DNA of 23,850 bases from Mycolicibacterium malmesburyense (GTDB lineage Bacteria; Actinomycetota; Actinomycetes; Mycobacteriales; Mycobacteriaceae): the NCBI RefSeq assembly GCF_001050015.1, contig NZ_CVTB01000292.1, positions 1 through 23,850 on the forward strand. Direction: 5' to 3'. Positions 7,111-14,898 of the stretch are shown here, piece by piece. Positions within the stretch are counted from its first letter, which is position 1, and each line of letters starts with the position of its first letter. The notes beneath the pieces were generated by a model, which saw only the letters and a list, made by a program, of their open reading frames with translations, made no database searches and was not told the origin of the DNA. The translations under genes were made by a program, and so were the position numbers.

Positions 7111-8067
7111 TCAAGCGACGCTGAAGGGGCGTTCAGCAACGCTGTAAACGGTTTCGGCACGCAGCTGTGCGCCGACCGCGCGGACGAGGGAGACCAACGT
7201 CGCCAGTGGTGTGCTGGCCGCGGGCGGGTGGGCGGTCGCGATCGAAATACGCCGCACGGGCGCGCGTCCCGCGACCCGTCGTATCGCGACGTCGGGATGG
7301 ACGCCGCCGTGCGCGGCGAGCGACGGCACCAGCGAGACCCCGAGATCGGCGGCCACCAGCCCCTGCACCGTGCAGTAGTCCTCGGCGCGAAACGTCACCG
7401 TTGGAACGAATCCCGCTTGTCGACACGATTTTTCGAAGACGCGGACGTCGGGACACACCCCGGTCTCGGTGCTGACGATCCACCGTTCGTCGGCCAGCGC
7501 CACGAACGGGACCGTCGACGAGGCGGCCAACCGGTGGCTCGCGGGCAGCACGACATAGAACTCGTCGTCGAACACGGCGTCGATGTGGACGCGCGGGAAT
7601 TCCGGGTCGCCGCCCGGCACCTCGGTGATCACCGCGGCATCGACGTCACCCGTCGCCAACAATGCGACGCCCTTCTCGGGATCGGCGGGCACCAGTTCGA
7701 CGTCGATCTCCGGGCACAGCGCACGGAATCGCGAGATCGCCCGCGGCAGAATGGTCGCGGCGGCGGTGGCGAAGGATGCGATCCGCACCGCGCCGTGACG
7801 CGCGCCGGCCATGCGCGCCAAGTCCCGTTCGGCGGCTGCGACCGCGCCGAGGATGGTGTCGGCGTGCTCGAGCAACCGCGTCCCCGCGGCCGTCGGCCGC
7901 ACCCCGCTCGGGCCACGCACCAACAGCGTCGACCCGATATCGCGTTCCAATGCGGTGATCTGTTGCGACACCGCCGATGTGGTGTAGTTCAGCGCCGCCG
8001 CCGCGGCCGATAGTGAGCCGCGGCGCGCGACTTCCCGCAACACCACCAACCGGCGCACATCGAACAC
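7111..8067 (-). CDS. LysR-family transcriptional regulator
   Basis: A 318-residue regulator. The N-terminal winged helix-turn-helix is plain (residues about 1-60: DVRRLVVLREVARRGSLSAA, then ALNYTTSAVSQQITALERDIG), followed by a linker helix and a periplasmic-binding-protein-like effector domain (VRIASFATAAATILPRAISRF to the C-terminus). GTG 8067 is supported by a TACGTT -10 box 6 nt upstream, giving a leaderless transcript. The gene lies between the 2OG oxygenase gene and the SfnB-like gene, all on one strand, and probably controls one or both. Many LysR members in sulfur cassettes (CysB, Cbl, SfnR-partner types) sense sulfur metabolites, but the ligand cannot be read here. It is transcribed in the same direction as its probable targets rather than divergently, which is less common for LysR genes. 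Confidence 0.92.
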   Translation of the reverse strand: MFDVRRLVVLREVARRGSLSAAAAALNYTTSAVSQQITALERDIGSTLLVRGPSGVRPTAAGTRLLEHADTILGAVAAAERDLARMAGARHGAVRIASFATAAATILPRAISRFRALCPEIDVELVPADPEKGVALLATGDVDAAVITEVPGGDPEFPRVHIDAVFDDEFYVVLPASHRLAASSTVPFVALADERWIVSTETGVCPDVRVFEKSCRQAGFVPTVTFRAEDYCTVQGLVAADLGVSLVPSLAAHGGVHPDVAIRRVAGRAPVRRISIATAHPPAASTPLATLVSLVRAVGAQLRAETVYSVAERPFSVA

Positions 8068-8073
8068 GGCCGA

Positions 8074-8079
8074 AACGTA
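8074..8079 (-). promoter_or_regulatory. -10 box of leaderless lysR
   Basis: TACGTT on the minus strand fits TANNNT and ends 6 nt (TCGGCC) before GTG 8067. It lies in the 63-bp gap after the oxygenase gene, so lysR has its own probable promoter. Confidence 0.5.
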
Positions 8080-8130
8080 TCCGCCCGCGGCGGGATTTTC
8101 GATAGTTGCGATCAGCCCGAGGAAATCGCC

Positions 8131-9123
8131 TCAGTACGCGCTCGCAACGCCCTTCGGCACGATTCCGTGATGCAGTTCGGCGACATCGGGATGCGCCCTG
8201 GTGCGCGATTTCCACGCGTTCTCGCCGTAGGTGTTGAAGATCGGGTTGTCCGGATCGGCCTCCACACCGCGCGACAGCGCCGCCAACTCCGGCGGCAGCT
8301 CGATGATCGGGATCAACGCGTCCAGCGCCGGATTGAGGAAGTACGGGATCGACACACGGTCGGTGCCCGGCGGCGGTGCGAGCACACGGTGGCGGGTGGC
8401 GCGCAGATAACCTCCGGTCGCGACCTCGAGCAGTTCGCCGATGTTGACGATCAGCGCGTCGGGCAGCGGGGGCACATCGATCCACTCCCCAGCGGCGCCC
8501 TCGACCTGCAGACCCTCGGATCCGTGCTCGACCAGCAACAGCGTCAGCACACCCGAATCCTTGTGCGCGCCGACGCCTTGCGAAGTGTCGGCGGTGCCGG
8601 GATAGCGCACGACCTTCAGCAAGGTGGCAGGACGGTCGGCGAACGCCGCGTCGAAGGTGTCCTCCGCGGCACCCAACGACACCGCCCAGTGCCGCAACAG
8701 CCGCAGCCCGACGATCGAAAGCGCGTCGGTCCAGTCCTCGAAAGCGGTGCGGAAACCCGCGGGTGCGGAGGGCCACAGGTTCGGGCCCTGCAGCCGCCAG
8801 TAACCCTCCGCACCGTCGATGATCGGGCGCTCCGGGCCGATGTCGATCTGCTCGCGCCAGTCGACCCTGCCGTTGGTCAACTCGCCGCCGATGCGCGAAT
8901 AACCCCGGAACTGTGGGCTTTTCAGCTGGCTGATCTCGTTCTTGGTGTCGACAGGCAACGCGAAGAACTCGCGCGCCACGCCGAGCACCCGGTCCATCTG
9001 CGTCCGCGGCACACCGTGTCCCACCAGATAGAAGAACCCGGCGTCGTGAGCGGCTTCGCGTAAGCGGGTCCGGAACCGGTCGGGTTCGGTGTCCGCCTCT
9101 GCGAGATCGAGAACCGGAAGCAT
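8131..9123 (-). CDS. 2-oxoglutarate/Fe(II)-dependent oxygenase, isopenicillin-N-synthase-like
   Basis: A 330-residue non-haem iron oxygenase. The N-terminal DIOX domain is typical (MLPVLDLAEADTEPDRF, AAHDAGFFYLVGHGVP, ARRFF-like AREFFALP). The C-terminal jelly roll holds the iron triad and co-substrate anchor: His187-x-Asp189 in GAHKDSGVLTLLL, His245 in ATRHRVLAP, and Arg256-x-Ser258 in DRVSIPYF. Such enzymes hydroxylate, desaturate or cyclise small molecules. ATG 9123 is chosen because the family usually begins a few residues before PVLDL and a CACAAT hexamer lies 6 nt upstream; GTG 9144, GTG 9159 and TTG 9168 are in-frame alternatives, none with a convincing Shine-Dalgarno. It heads the minus-strand cassette with lysR, the SfnB-like gene and the MetE-like gene. 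Its substrate is unknown; an organosulfur compound is only an inference from the neighbours. Confidence 0.88.
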   Translation of the reverse strand: MLPVLDLAEADTEPDRFRTRLREAAHDAGFFYLVGHGVPRTQMDRVLGVAREFFALPVDTKNEISQLKSPQFRGYSRIGGELTNGRVDWREQIDIGPERPIIDGAEGYWRLQGPNLWPSAPAGFRTAFEDWTDALSIVGLRLLRHWAVSLGAAEDTFDAAFADRPATLLKVVRYPGTADTSQGVGAHKDSGVLTLLLVEHGSEGLQVEGAAGEWIDVPPLPDALIVNIGELLEVATGGYLRATRHRVLAPPPGTDRVSIPYFLNPALDALIPIIELPPELAALSRGVEADPDNPIFNTYGENAWKSRTRAHPDVAELHHGIVPKGVASAY

Positions 9124-9308
9124 ACGGTCATTGTGGGCCGTCACCTCTGTATCGGTCACCCGGCTCAACAGAGCATGCAGGGCTGTAAAGAATCCGTGAA
9201 AACCGCGAGTTGCCTGGCCAGCACGACGTCGCGGTCGCGCCTCATAACAATTACGACTTTGTGTCTGCCCGAGCCGAATCCTTCAGGTCCGGATGGCCGG
9301 CGCGCACC

Positions 9309-9575
9309 ATGGCCGACATGACCTATCGCCCCGAAGCGGACACCTCACGACGCGTGATCGACGTGGCCACCGGAATCCTCGTCGGGCTGCGCGGTTACAC
9401 CCAGCGCGAGGCGTTCGACGAGATCGTCCGCGTGGTGAACCAGACAGGGGTCGGCATCGGCAGCATCGCCACCGGCCTGGTCGCCCTGGCCACCGGTCAG
9501 TCGTCGGCCGCGCACGCCGAGACCTTCACCGCCTGGGGCGAGCTGTTCGAACGCCGGGAGTTCAGACGCGCCTGA
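9309..9575 (+). CDS. Small ANTAR-domain protein
   Basis: An 88-residue protein made almost entirely of an ANTAR domain (about residues 13-70: RRVIDVATGILVGLRGYTQ, then REAFDEIVRVVNQTGVGIGS). ANTAR domains bind paired hexaloop RNA hairpins and act as transcription antiterminators, usually attached to a receiver, GAF or PAS sensor; here no sensor domain is present. ATG 9309 is the likely start, ATG 9318 is possible, and the open frame back to 9210 has no ANTAR-type or other recognisable sequence. No clear Shine-Dalgarno is seen. The gene is divergent from the oxygenase cassette (185 bp between starts) and converges with the lipoprotein gene (6 bp between stops). The 185-bp region ahead of it shows no confident promoter. 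Confidence 0.8.
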   Translation: MADMTYRPEADTSRRVIDVATGILVGLRGYTQREAFDEIVRVVNQTGVGIGSIATGLVALATGQSSAAHAETFTAWGELFERREFRRA

Positions 9576-9581
9576 AAACGC

Positions 9582-10289
9582 CTACTTCGCCGCGTTGGCG
9601 AGCATGTCCATCGCGATGGTGGCGGCCTCGTCTCCGATCTCGTAGCTGCACGCCCACGCCTCGACGGTGAGGTTCGACGCCGTCGACAGCGCGTGCTGGC
9701 AGGCCCAGCCGTCGGCGTCCTCCTGCGTCGTGACCTGAGTGATCAGCATGCCGTCGGTGCGGACATCACCGATCTCCCAGTAGTACGAGTCTCCCGAACT
9801 GCCCACCGCGACAGTCGAATCCGCGCATTTCTCCCAGGCCGCCCTGGACTTGTCGAAGAAGCGTTGCGCGTCGTCGGCCGAGGGGTAGAGCACCGCGGTC
9901 TGTTCGACCCAGTGGTCGTTGTCGTCGCCCGGTTCGCGCGCCACCTGATCGCGCACGTCGGTCCACCCACTGCCCGCGTACACCGGTTCCTCGGCGCCGT
10001 ACATCACCCCGAGGCAGTCGCTGTCGGAGACGTCGTCGGAGTGGTCGGTCATCTCCTCGAGTTCGCTCGTGACCTTCATCGTCGTGGCGCCCATGATGCC
10101 GTTGATCTCACCGATCGACAGCAACACGTCGTCGAGCTTGTCGGCGGTCAGTTCCGGAACGTCGACCGGACCCGTGTGGCCGCGCACCGCCGTCCCCGAA
10201 ACGGTGCTGACGCAGCCCGCCAGCGCGACCGACGCGGCCAGCACGGCACCCGCGGCGCACAGCCGCGACGCCGTGCCGAAAGCAGTCAC
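9582..10289 (-). CDS. Lipoprotein with PknH-type extracellular sensor domain
   Basis: A 235-residue exported lipoprotein. The signal peptide ends in the lipobox LAGC with Cys26, followed by a PknH-like sensor domain (DKLDDVLLSIGEINGIMG at its start; AVLYPSADDAQRFFDKS; a C-terminal VTTQEDADGWACQHALS segment). Outside the lipobox it has four cysteines (in SDCLG, EKCAD, WACQH and WACSY), matching the two disulfides of the PknH sensor fold. GTG 10289 is used; the frame extends to 10625 but that part overlaps lppR and has no signal sequence. It lies 62 bp downstream of lppR on the same strand and is probably a diverged duplicate of it. The ligand is unknown. Confidence 0.85.
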   Translation of the reverse strand: MTAFGTASRLCAAGAVLAASVALAGCVSTVSGTAVRGHTGPVDVPELTADKLDDVLLSIGEINGIMGATTMKVTSELEEMTDHSDDVSDSDCLGVMYGAEEPVYAGSGWTDVRDQVAREPGDDNDHWVEQTAVLYPSADDAQRFFDKSRAAWEKCADSTVAVGSSGDSYYWEIGDVRTDGMLITQVTTQEDADGWACQHALSTASNLTVEAWACSYEIGDEAATIAMDMLANAAK

Positions 10290-10312
10290 CGCGTTATTGT
10301 GACCGACTTCTG

Positions 10313-10322
10313 GCAAATTTGC
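10313..10322. promoter_or_regulatory. 10-bp perfect palindrome in the lppR-lipoprotein gap
   Basis: GCAAATTTGC is a perfect AT-centred palindrome in an otherwise GC-rich 62-bp gap, 23 bp before the GTG of the downstream lipoprotein. A CACAAT hexamer lies between it and the start. It could be an operator for that gene, but a single site of this length can occur by chance. Confidence 0.3.
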
Positions 10323-10351
10323 GGCGTGGGCGACAATTTCCTTCGCGCCGG

Positions 10352-11068
10352 TCAGGACCCGGCGATCTTCTCCAGCATCAGACCCGCGACGGCGCTGGCC
10401 TGCCGGGCGCCCGTCGGACTCGGGCCTGCAAGGTCGGCGATCTCGATGTCCACGATGGAGTCCCCCGCGACGCCGAGGGCCCGCTGGATCGTCGACCCGG
10501 CGTCCTGCATCACCACCGCCGAGACGACCTGGTCGTCGATGGTCACCTCGGTGATCCGGCTGGCTCCCTGGGCCGCGCGGTCGGCTTGGTTCAACACCAG
10601 CGTCTGGCCGTTGCACCGGTGCCACTTGTCGGCCGATGCGGCGAAGAACTCGCGCGCGGCATCAGCGTCGACGAACTCGACCACGCCGAAGAACCCGGTG
10701 GCGGTGGGCCCGTTGAGGTCACCGCCCGCCCACGACTGGCTGGCCACCGACCGCACCGGGCTGGCCTGGTAGACGACCTTCTGCAGCCGGTACCCGATGC
10801 TCACACAGTCGAGCGGGGCGGCCTCGGCCTCCCCCACGCCCTGCAGCAGCATCTCGGGGCCGCCCTCGACGAGCTGGCCCATGAAGCCGTCGCCGCCGAG
10901 CAGAATGCCCAGTTCCTCGGCGGTCGGCAGCGCCCGGTCCAGCGCCGGGTTCGGTGAGAGTTGGACGGCAGGCGAGACCTGGGGGGACGGCGTATCGGCG
11001 GCGGGGGTCGAACAGCCGGCGACGATCGCGCATGCGCCCAGAGCCGCCGTCATCGCCGCTGCCCGCAC
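10352..11068 (-). CDS. lppR: Lipoprotein LppR, PknH-sensor family
   Basis: A 238-residue lipoprotein from GTG 11068. A short signal peptide ends in VAGC (Cys19), then a Pro/Ser-rich linker, then a PknH-like sensor domain (ALPTAEELGILLGGDGFMG; GYRLQKVVYQASPVRSVASQ; VEFVDADAAREFFAASADKW). Only two cysteines (PLDCV and WHRCN) are present outside the lipobox, against four in the next lipoprotein, so one disulfide of the fold is missing. Its start lies 6 bp after the lepA stop, so the two genes form one transcript. This lepA-lppR order is as in M. tuberculosis (Rv2404c-Rv2403c, recalled). Its role is unknown; it is anchored on the outer face of the membrane and may bind a small ligand. Confidence 0.88.
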   Translation of the reverse strand: MRAAAMTAALGACAIVAGCSTPAADTPSPQVSPAVQLSPNPALDRALPTAEELGILLGGDGFMGQLVEGGPEMLLQGVGEAEAAPLDCVSIGYRLQKVVYQASPVRSVASQSWAGGDLNGPTATGFFGVVEFVDADAAREFFAASADKWHRCNGQTLVLNQADRAAQGASRITEVTIDDQVVSAVVMQDAGSTIQRALGVAGDSIVDIEIADLAGPSPTGARQASAVAGLMLEKIAGS

Positions 11069-11074
11069 GGCGAC

Positions 11075-12952
11075 CTACTTCTTGGCCTTGTCGGCGGACG
11101 TGTCGGTGGACAGGGCGGCGACGAACGCCTCCTGGGGCACCTCGACCCGGCCGATCGTCTTCATCCGCTTCTTGCCTTCCTTCTGCTTCTCCAGCAGCTT
11201 GCGCTTGCGGGTTATGTCGCCGCCATAGCACTTCGATAGCACGTCTTTGCGGATCGCGCGGATGTTTTCGCGAGCGATGATCTTCGATCCGATCGCCGCC
11301 TGCACCGGAACCTCGAACTGCTGGCGCGGGATGAGCTCCTTGAGCTTGGTGGTCATCTTGTTGCCGTAGGCGTACGCCGATTCCTTGTGCACGATCGCCG
11401 AGAACGCGTCGACGGGTTCGCCCTGCAGCAGGATGTCCACCTTCACCAGGTCGGACTCCTGCTCCCCCGCCTCCTCGTAGTCCAGGCTGGCGTACCCGCG
11501 GGTGCGCGATTTCAGCGCGTCGAAGAAGTCGAAGATGATCTCGCCCAGCGGCAGCGTGTAGCGCAACTCCACCCGCTCCGGCGACAGGTAGTCCATGCCG
11601 CCGAGTTCGCCGCGGCGCGACTGGCACAACTCCATGATGGTGCCGATGAACTCGCTGGGCGCGATGATCGTGGTCTTGACCACCGGCTCGTACACCGAGC
11701 GGATCTTGCCCTCCGGCCAGTCCGACGGGTTGGTGACGGTGACCTCCGAGCCGTCTTCCTGCACAACGCGATACACGACGTTGGGCGAGGTGGAGATCAG
11801 ATCGAGGTTGAATTCGCGCTCGAGACGCTCGCGGGTGATCTCCATGTGCAGCAGACCGAGAAAGCCGCTGCGGAAACCGAATCCGAGCGCCACGGAGGTC
11901 TCCGGCTCGTACGTCAACGCCGCGTCGTTGAGTTGCAGTTTGTCCAGCGCGTCGCGCAGATCCGGATAGTCCGATCCGTCAACGGGATACAGCCCCGAGT
12001 AGACCATCGGGCGCGGCTCGCGGTAGCCGGTCAGCGGTTCGGCCGCGCCGTTGCGTGCCGTCGTGACGGTGTCACCGACCTTCGACTGGCGCACGTCCTT
12101 CACGCCGGTGATGAGGTAGCCCACCTCGCCGACGCCGAGACCGGCGGACGCCTTGGGCTCCGGCGAGACGATGCCGACCTCGAGCAGTTCGTGCGTGGCG
12201 CCGGTGGACATCATCTTGATGCGTTCGCGCGGGACGATCTTGCCGTCGACGACGCGGACGTAGGTCACCACGCCGCGATAGGTGTCATAGACCGAGTCGA
12301 AGATCATCGCCCGCGCCGGGGCGTCGGCTTCGCCGACCGGGGGCGGCACCTCGCGCACGACGTGGTCGAGCAGGTCGGCCACCCCCGCGCCGGTCTTACC
12401 GGACACCCGCAGGACGTCCTCGGGTTCACAGCCGATGATGTGGGCGAGTTCGGCGGCGTAGCGGTCGGGGTCGGCCGCGGGCAGGTCGATCTTGTTGAGC
12501 ACGGGGATGATGTGCAGGTCGCGGTCGAGGGCCAGGTACAGGTTCGCCAGCGTCTGCGCCTCGATCCCCTGGGCGGCGTCGACGAGCAGCACCGCACCCT
12601 CGCAGGCCTCCAGCGCGCGCGACACCTCGTAGGTGAAGTCGACGTGGCCGGGGGTGTCGATCAGGTGCAGCACATGGCCTTCGCCGTCCAATTTCCATGG
12701 CAGGCGGACGTTCTGCGCCTTGATCGTGATGCCGCGCTCGCGCTCGATGTCCATGCGGTCGAGGTACTGCGCGCGCATGTCGCGATCGGCGACGACGCCG
12801 GTGAGTTGCAGCATCCGGTCGGCCAACGTCGATTTGCCGTGATCGATATGGGCGATGATGCAGAAGTTCCGGATCTGCGCCGGCGCCGTGAAGGTCTGAT
12901 CGGCGAAACTGCTGATGGGAATCTCCTGGTGAACGCGGACTTCGGGTGTCAC
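11075..12952 (-). CDS. lepA: Elongation factor 4 (LepA), ribosomal back-translocase GTPase
   Basis: A 625-residue translational GTPase. Motifs: G1 AHIDHGKST (residues 34-42), the switch I region [15 protein letters not shown]3 DTPGHVDF, G4 NKID, then domain II, the EF-G-like domains and the LepA-specific C-terminal domain ([23 protein letters not shown] core: [20 protein letters not shown]-terminal [23 protein letters not shown]). It acts on stalled or mis-translocated ribosomes. GTG 12952 is chosen; GTG 12982 is an in-frame alternative. The open frame continues to 13765 but runs antisense through the PemK/MazF-like gene and is not coding. The few residues before EIPISSFAD are poorly conserved in this family. 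lppR follows after 6 bp. Confidence 0.97.
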   Translation of the reverse strand: MTPEVRVHQEIPISSFADQTFTAPAQIRNFCIIAHIDHGKSTLADRMLQLTGVVADRDMRAQYLDRMDIERERGITIKAQNVRLPWKLDGEGHVLHLIDTPGHVDFTYEVSRALEACEGAVLLVDAAQGIEAQTLANLYLALDRDLHIIPVLNKIDLPAADPDRYAAELAHIIGCEPEDVLRVSGKTGAGVADLLDHVVREVPPPVGEADAPARAMIFDSVYDTYRGVVTYVRVVDGKIVPRERIKMMSTGATHELLEVGIVSPEPKASAGLGVGEVGYLITGVKDVRQSKVGDTVTTARNGAAEPLTGYREPRPMVYSGLYPVDGSDYPDLRDALDKLQLNDAALTYEPETSVALGFGFRSGFLGLLHMEITRERLEREFNLDLISTSPNVVYRVVQEDGSEVTVTNPSDWPEGKIRSVYEPVVKTTIIAPSEFIGTIMELCQSRRGELGGMDYLSPERVELRYTLPLGEIIFDFFDALKSRTRGYASLDYEEAGEQESDLVKVDILLQGEPVDAFSAIVHKESAYAYGNKMTTKLKELIPRQQFEVPVQAAIGSKIIARENIRAIRKDVLSKCYGGDITRKRKLLEKQKEGKKRMKTIGRVEVPQEAFVAALSTDTSADKAKK

Positions 12953-13005
12953 CAGCGTATCCAGGCACGGCCCGAAGCACACAATCGCGCCGGGTGGGCC
13001 TCGCT

Positions 13006-13011
13006 TATGCT
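13006..13011 (+). promoter_or_regulatory. -10 box of leaderless PemK/MazF-like gene
   Basis: TATGCT fits TANNNT and ends exactly 7 nt (CGGAAAT) before ATG 13019, so transcription should begin at the start codon. It lies between the divergent lepA and PemK/MazF-like genes. Confidence 0.6.
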
Positions 13012-13018
13012 CGGAAAT

Positions 13019-13618
13019 ATGCCTGCGCCCTGGAGACCGCTGCAGACCTTCCAGAGGTTCACGGAGAAGTTGGTGTTCAACGAGGCGCCGAAACTCATCC
13101 GGCAGATCGGCCAGTCCGAGACCGTGCAGCGCGGTATCCAGCAGGGCATCCGGATCGGCCTGGACGCGATCGCGGGCACCTCGAAGGAGGAACCGCCGGC
13201 GATCACCGCGGGCCGACCGGTCAGCCGTCACTTCGTGCCGACCGCCCACCGCGCGCGCAAGATCGTCTATGCCCCCGACCTCGACGGCCGCGCCGATCCG
13301 GGCGAGATCGTGTGGACGTGGGTGGTCTACGAGGACGACCCGACGCAGGGCAAGGACCGGCCCGTTCTGGTGGTCGGCCGCGACCGGTCGACGCTGCTCG
13401 GGCTGATGCTGTCCAGCCAGGACCACCACCGCGACGACCGAGACTGGGTCGCGATCGGGTCGGGCACCTGGGATTACGAGGGCCGGGCCAGTTGGGTCCG
13501 GTTGGACCGCGTGCTCGACGTCCCCGAGGACGGGATCCGCCGCGAGGGCGCGATTCTCGCCCGCGAGAAGTTCGAGGCCGTCGCCGTCCGCCTGCGCGCC
13601 GAATACTCCTGGAGCTGA
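13019..13618 (+). CDS. PemK/MazF-family-like protein, orphan
   Basis: A 199-residue protein corresponding in position to Rv2405. The C-terminal half has the PemK/MazF barrel signature: [13 protein letters not shown] (Gly95 to Asp107) and [23 protein letters not shown] (from Gly111), then an [19 protein letters not shown] end. The N-terminal 90 residues (helix-rich: [23 protein letters not shown]) are an extension not found in short MazF toxins. No antitoxin-like ORF lies next to it, so a toxin role is doubtful; the fold may serve RNA binding or another function. ATG 13019 is supported by a TATGCT box 7 nt upstream (leaderless). It is divergent from lepA and convergent with the acetyltransferase gene. 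Confidence 0.8.
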   Translation: MPAPWRPLQTFQRFTEKLVFNEAPKLIRQIGQSETVQRGIQQGIRIGLDAIAGTSKEEPPAITAGRPVSRHFVPTAHRARKIVYAPDLDGRADPGEIVWTWVVYEDDPTQGKDRPVLVVGRDRSTLLGLMLSSQDHHRDDRDWVAIGSGTWDYEGRASWVRLDRVLDVPEDGIRREGAILAREKFEAVAVRLRAEYSWS

Positions 13619-13642
13619 CCCCGCCCCCGAGGCTCCCCCGTT

Positions 13643-13707
13643 GCGCGAGCGACCGTGTCTGTGCGTTGACACGCCGCGCGCATGCGGCATTCCGCGGTCG
13701 CTCGCGG
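13643..13707. other. Structured intergenic inverted repeat, possible bidirectional terminator or mobile repeat
   Basis: In the 103-bp gap between convergent genes, 12-bp arms CGCGAGCGACCG (13644-13655) and CGGTCGCTCGCG (13695-13706) are perfect inverted repeats. The 39-nt loop holds two more hairpins: GTGTC/GACAC (13655-13659 with 13668-13672) and GCCGC/GCGGC (13673-13677 with 13684-13688). The whole folds as a cloverleaf-like element. No U-tract follows, so a classical intrinsic terminator is not shown. Elements of this look occur between genes in several mycobacterial genomes as I recall, but no second copy is seen in this window. Confidence 0.6.
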
Positions 13708-13721
13708 ACGTTTCCGAGACG

Positions 13722-14327
13722 TCAGCGCGGCTGGCGCCACATCGGCCACATGGTGGGGCCGCCATCGGGCAACGTGATCTCGCCGGTGACGTCGAACCCG
13801 AAGCGCTGGTAGTAGGCGATGTTGTCGGGGTTGCTGGACTCGAGGTATGCGGGCGCGTGCTCGGCGTCGCACCGGTCCAGACGCGAGCGCATCAACGCCT
13901 GCCCGTATCCGGTGCCGCGCACGGTCGGGTCGCTGCCGATCACGCCCAGATACCAGTGCGGTTCCTCGGGGTGATGCTGCTTCATCAGCTCGGCCATCGA
14001 CTGACCGCGCCGCACGTTGGCGCCCAGCGCCCGGATGAACGCCGGCATCATCCGCAGCTCCTGCAGCCCGCTCTGCCTCCACTCGCCCGGCGGATCCCAC
14101 AGCGCCGCGGCGCCGATGCTTCCGCCACCCGCCACCTCGACGCCCTCGGTACGCAGGAAGTGGTGGCGGATCATGGTCGCGAACATCCGCGCCAGGCCAC
14201 GCTCCCGCACGGTGTCGTCGGGCAGCATCCACTTCATCACCGGGTCGTCGTAAAACGCGCGGGCGAGCACTCCCGACATCTCACGCACGTGCCGGCGCGA
14301 CGCCGGGGCGACCTCGACGTCAGCCAC
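13722..14327 (-). CDS. GNAT-family N-acetyltransferase
   Basis: A 201-residue acetyltransferase. The acetyl-CoA pyrophosphate-binding motif is [14 protein letters not shown] (about residues 132-145, Q/R-x-x-G-x-G/A pattern in VRGTGYG), preceded by strand [11 protein letters not shown] and followed by [26 protein letters not shown], typical for the family. The N-terminus ([30 protein letters not shown]) resembles acyltransferases of the small-molecule/antibiotic type. GTG 14327 overlaps the last 8 bp of the CBS gene (GTGGCTGA), so translation is coupled. The substrate is unknown. In M. tuberculosis no such gene is recalled between Rv2405 and Rv2406c, so it is a lineage-specific member of this transcript. 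Confidence 0.9.
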   Translation of the reverse strand: MADVEVAPASRRHVREMSGVLARAFYDDPVMKWMLPDDTVRERGLARMFATMIRHHFLRTEGVEVAGGGSIGAAALWDPPGEWRQSGLQELRMMPAFIRALGANVRRGQSMAELMKQHHPEEPHWYLGVIGSDPTVRGTGYGQALMRSRLDRCDAEHAPAYLESSNPDNIAYYQRFGFDVTGEITLPDGGPTMWPMWRQPR

Positions 14328-14748
14328 GGGTGATGTAGGCCTGCAACTGCTCCTGCTGCGCTTCGAGCTCTTCCATGCGCGTCTTGACGACGTCGCCGAT
14401 GCTGACGATGCCCACCAGCCTGCCGTTCTCCATGACCGGAACGTGCCGCACCCGGTTCGTCGTCATCAAGGCGCTCAGGCTGTCGACCATGTCGTCGGGC
14501 GCACACGTCGCCACCAGCGTGGTCATGATCTCCGACACCGGCTGGGTGAGCAGTTCGGCGCCGCGGCGGTGCAGCGCGCGCACGACGTCGCGCTCCGAGA
14601 CGATGCCCATCAGGCCATCGGGCGACACCACGACCATGGCGCCGATGTTGTGCACAGCCAGCTCGGTGAGCAATCCCGCGACCGAGGTCTCGGGGGTAAT
14701 CGTGGCCACCGCGGCGCCCTTGTTCCGCAACACGTCCGCGATCCGCAT
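14320..14748 (-). CDS. Two-CBS-domain protein
   Basis: A 142-residue protein consisting of a CBS pair (Bateman module): CBS1 at about residues 8-60 ([32 protein letters not shown], ending [12 protein letters not shown]) and CBS2 at about 68-125 ([25 protein letters not shown], ending [14 protein letters not shown]), then a Gln/Glu-rich helical tail. Such stand-alone modules bind adenine nucleotides (AMP/ATP/SAM) and regulate partners. It matches Rv2406c in position. ATG 14748 has a GGAGG Shine-Dalgarno. The acetyltransferase start overlaps its 3' end, hinting at a functional link between the two. Confidence 0.93.
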   Translation of the reverse strand: MRIADVLRNKGAAVATITPETSVAGLLTELAVHNIGAMVVVSPDGLMGIVSERDVVRALHRRGAELLTQPVSEIMTTLVATCAPDDMVDSLSALMTTNRVRHVPVMENGRLVGIVSIGDVVKTRMEELEAQQEQLQAYITRG

Positions 14749-14776
14749 CTTCGCCTCCGCTCGTGATGTTCCTCAC

Positions 14777-14782
14777 AGGCTA
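14777..14782 (-). promoter_or_regulatory. -10 box of the CBS-acetyltransferase transcript
   Basis: TAGCCT on the minus strand fits TANNNT. It lies 28 nt before ATG 14748, leaving a short leader that carries the GGAGG Shine-Dalgarno. No convincing -35 was found. Confidence 0.4.
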
Positions 14783-14862
14783 AGTCGGACGCGGGCGGGG
14801 CGGAAGGGTTTGCGAGGTTGCAACCGGGTCACACTCGCGAAGCCGCGCGTCGAGCTGGGTGT

Positions 14863-14898
14863 GAATAGCGCTTATTCGACGCGGGCGTCAGGTATATG
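14863..14898 (+). promoter_or_regulatory. Promoter and paired inverted repeats upstream of RNase Z
   Basis: Two adjacent inverted repeats, GAATA-GCGCT-TATTC (14863-14877) and GACGC-GG-GCGTC (14878-14889), run directly into a -10-like TATATG (14893-14898) that ends 7 nt before ATG 14906. The last base of the hexamer deviates from TANNNT. The first repeat covers the expected -35 position, where a bound protein would block polymerase. Confidence 0.4.

Noticed and set aside
11387..13018. Plus-strand open frame joined to the PemK/MazF-like gene
   Set aside because: The part before 13019 is antisense to lepA; the real gene starts at 13019 after its -10 box.
13623..13721. Classical intrinsic terminator between the convergent genes
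   Set aside because: The inverted repeat is strong but no T-tract follows on either strand, so only a structured element is claimed.
12953..13765. Long open extension of lepA upstream of GTG 12952
   Set aside because: It runs antisense through the PemK/MazF-like gene and its promoter, and has no LepA-like sequence before EIPISSFAD. It is an effect of high GC.
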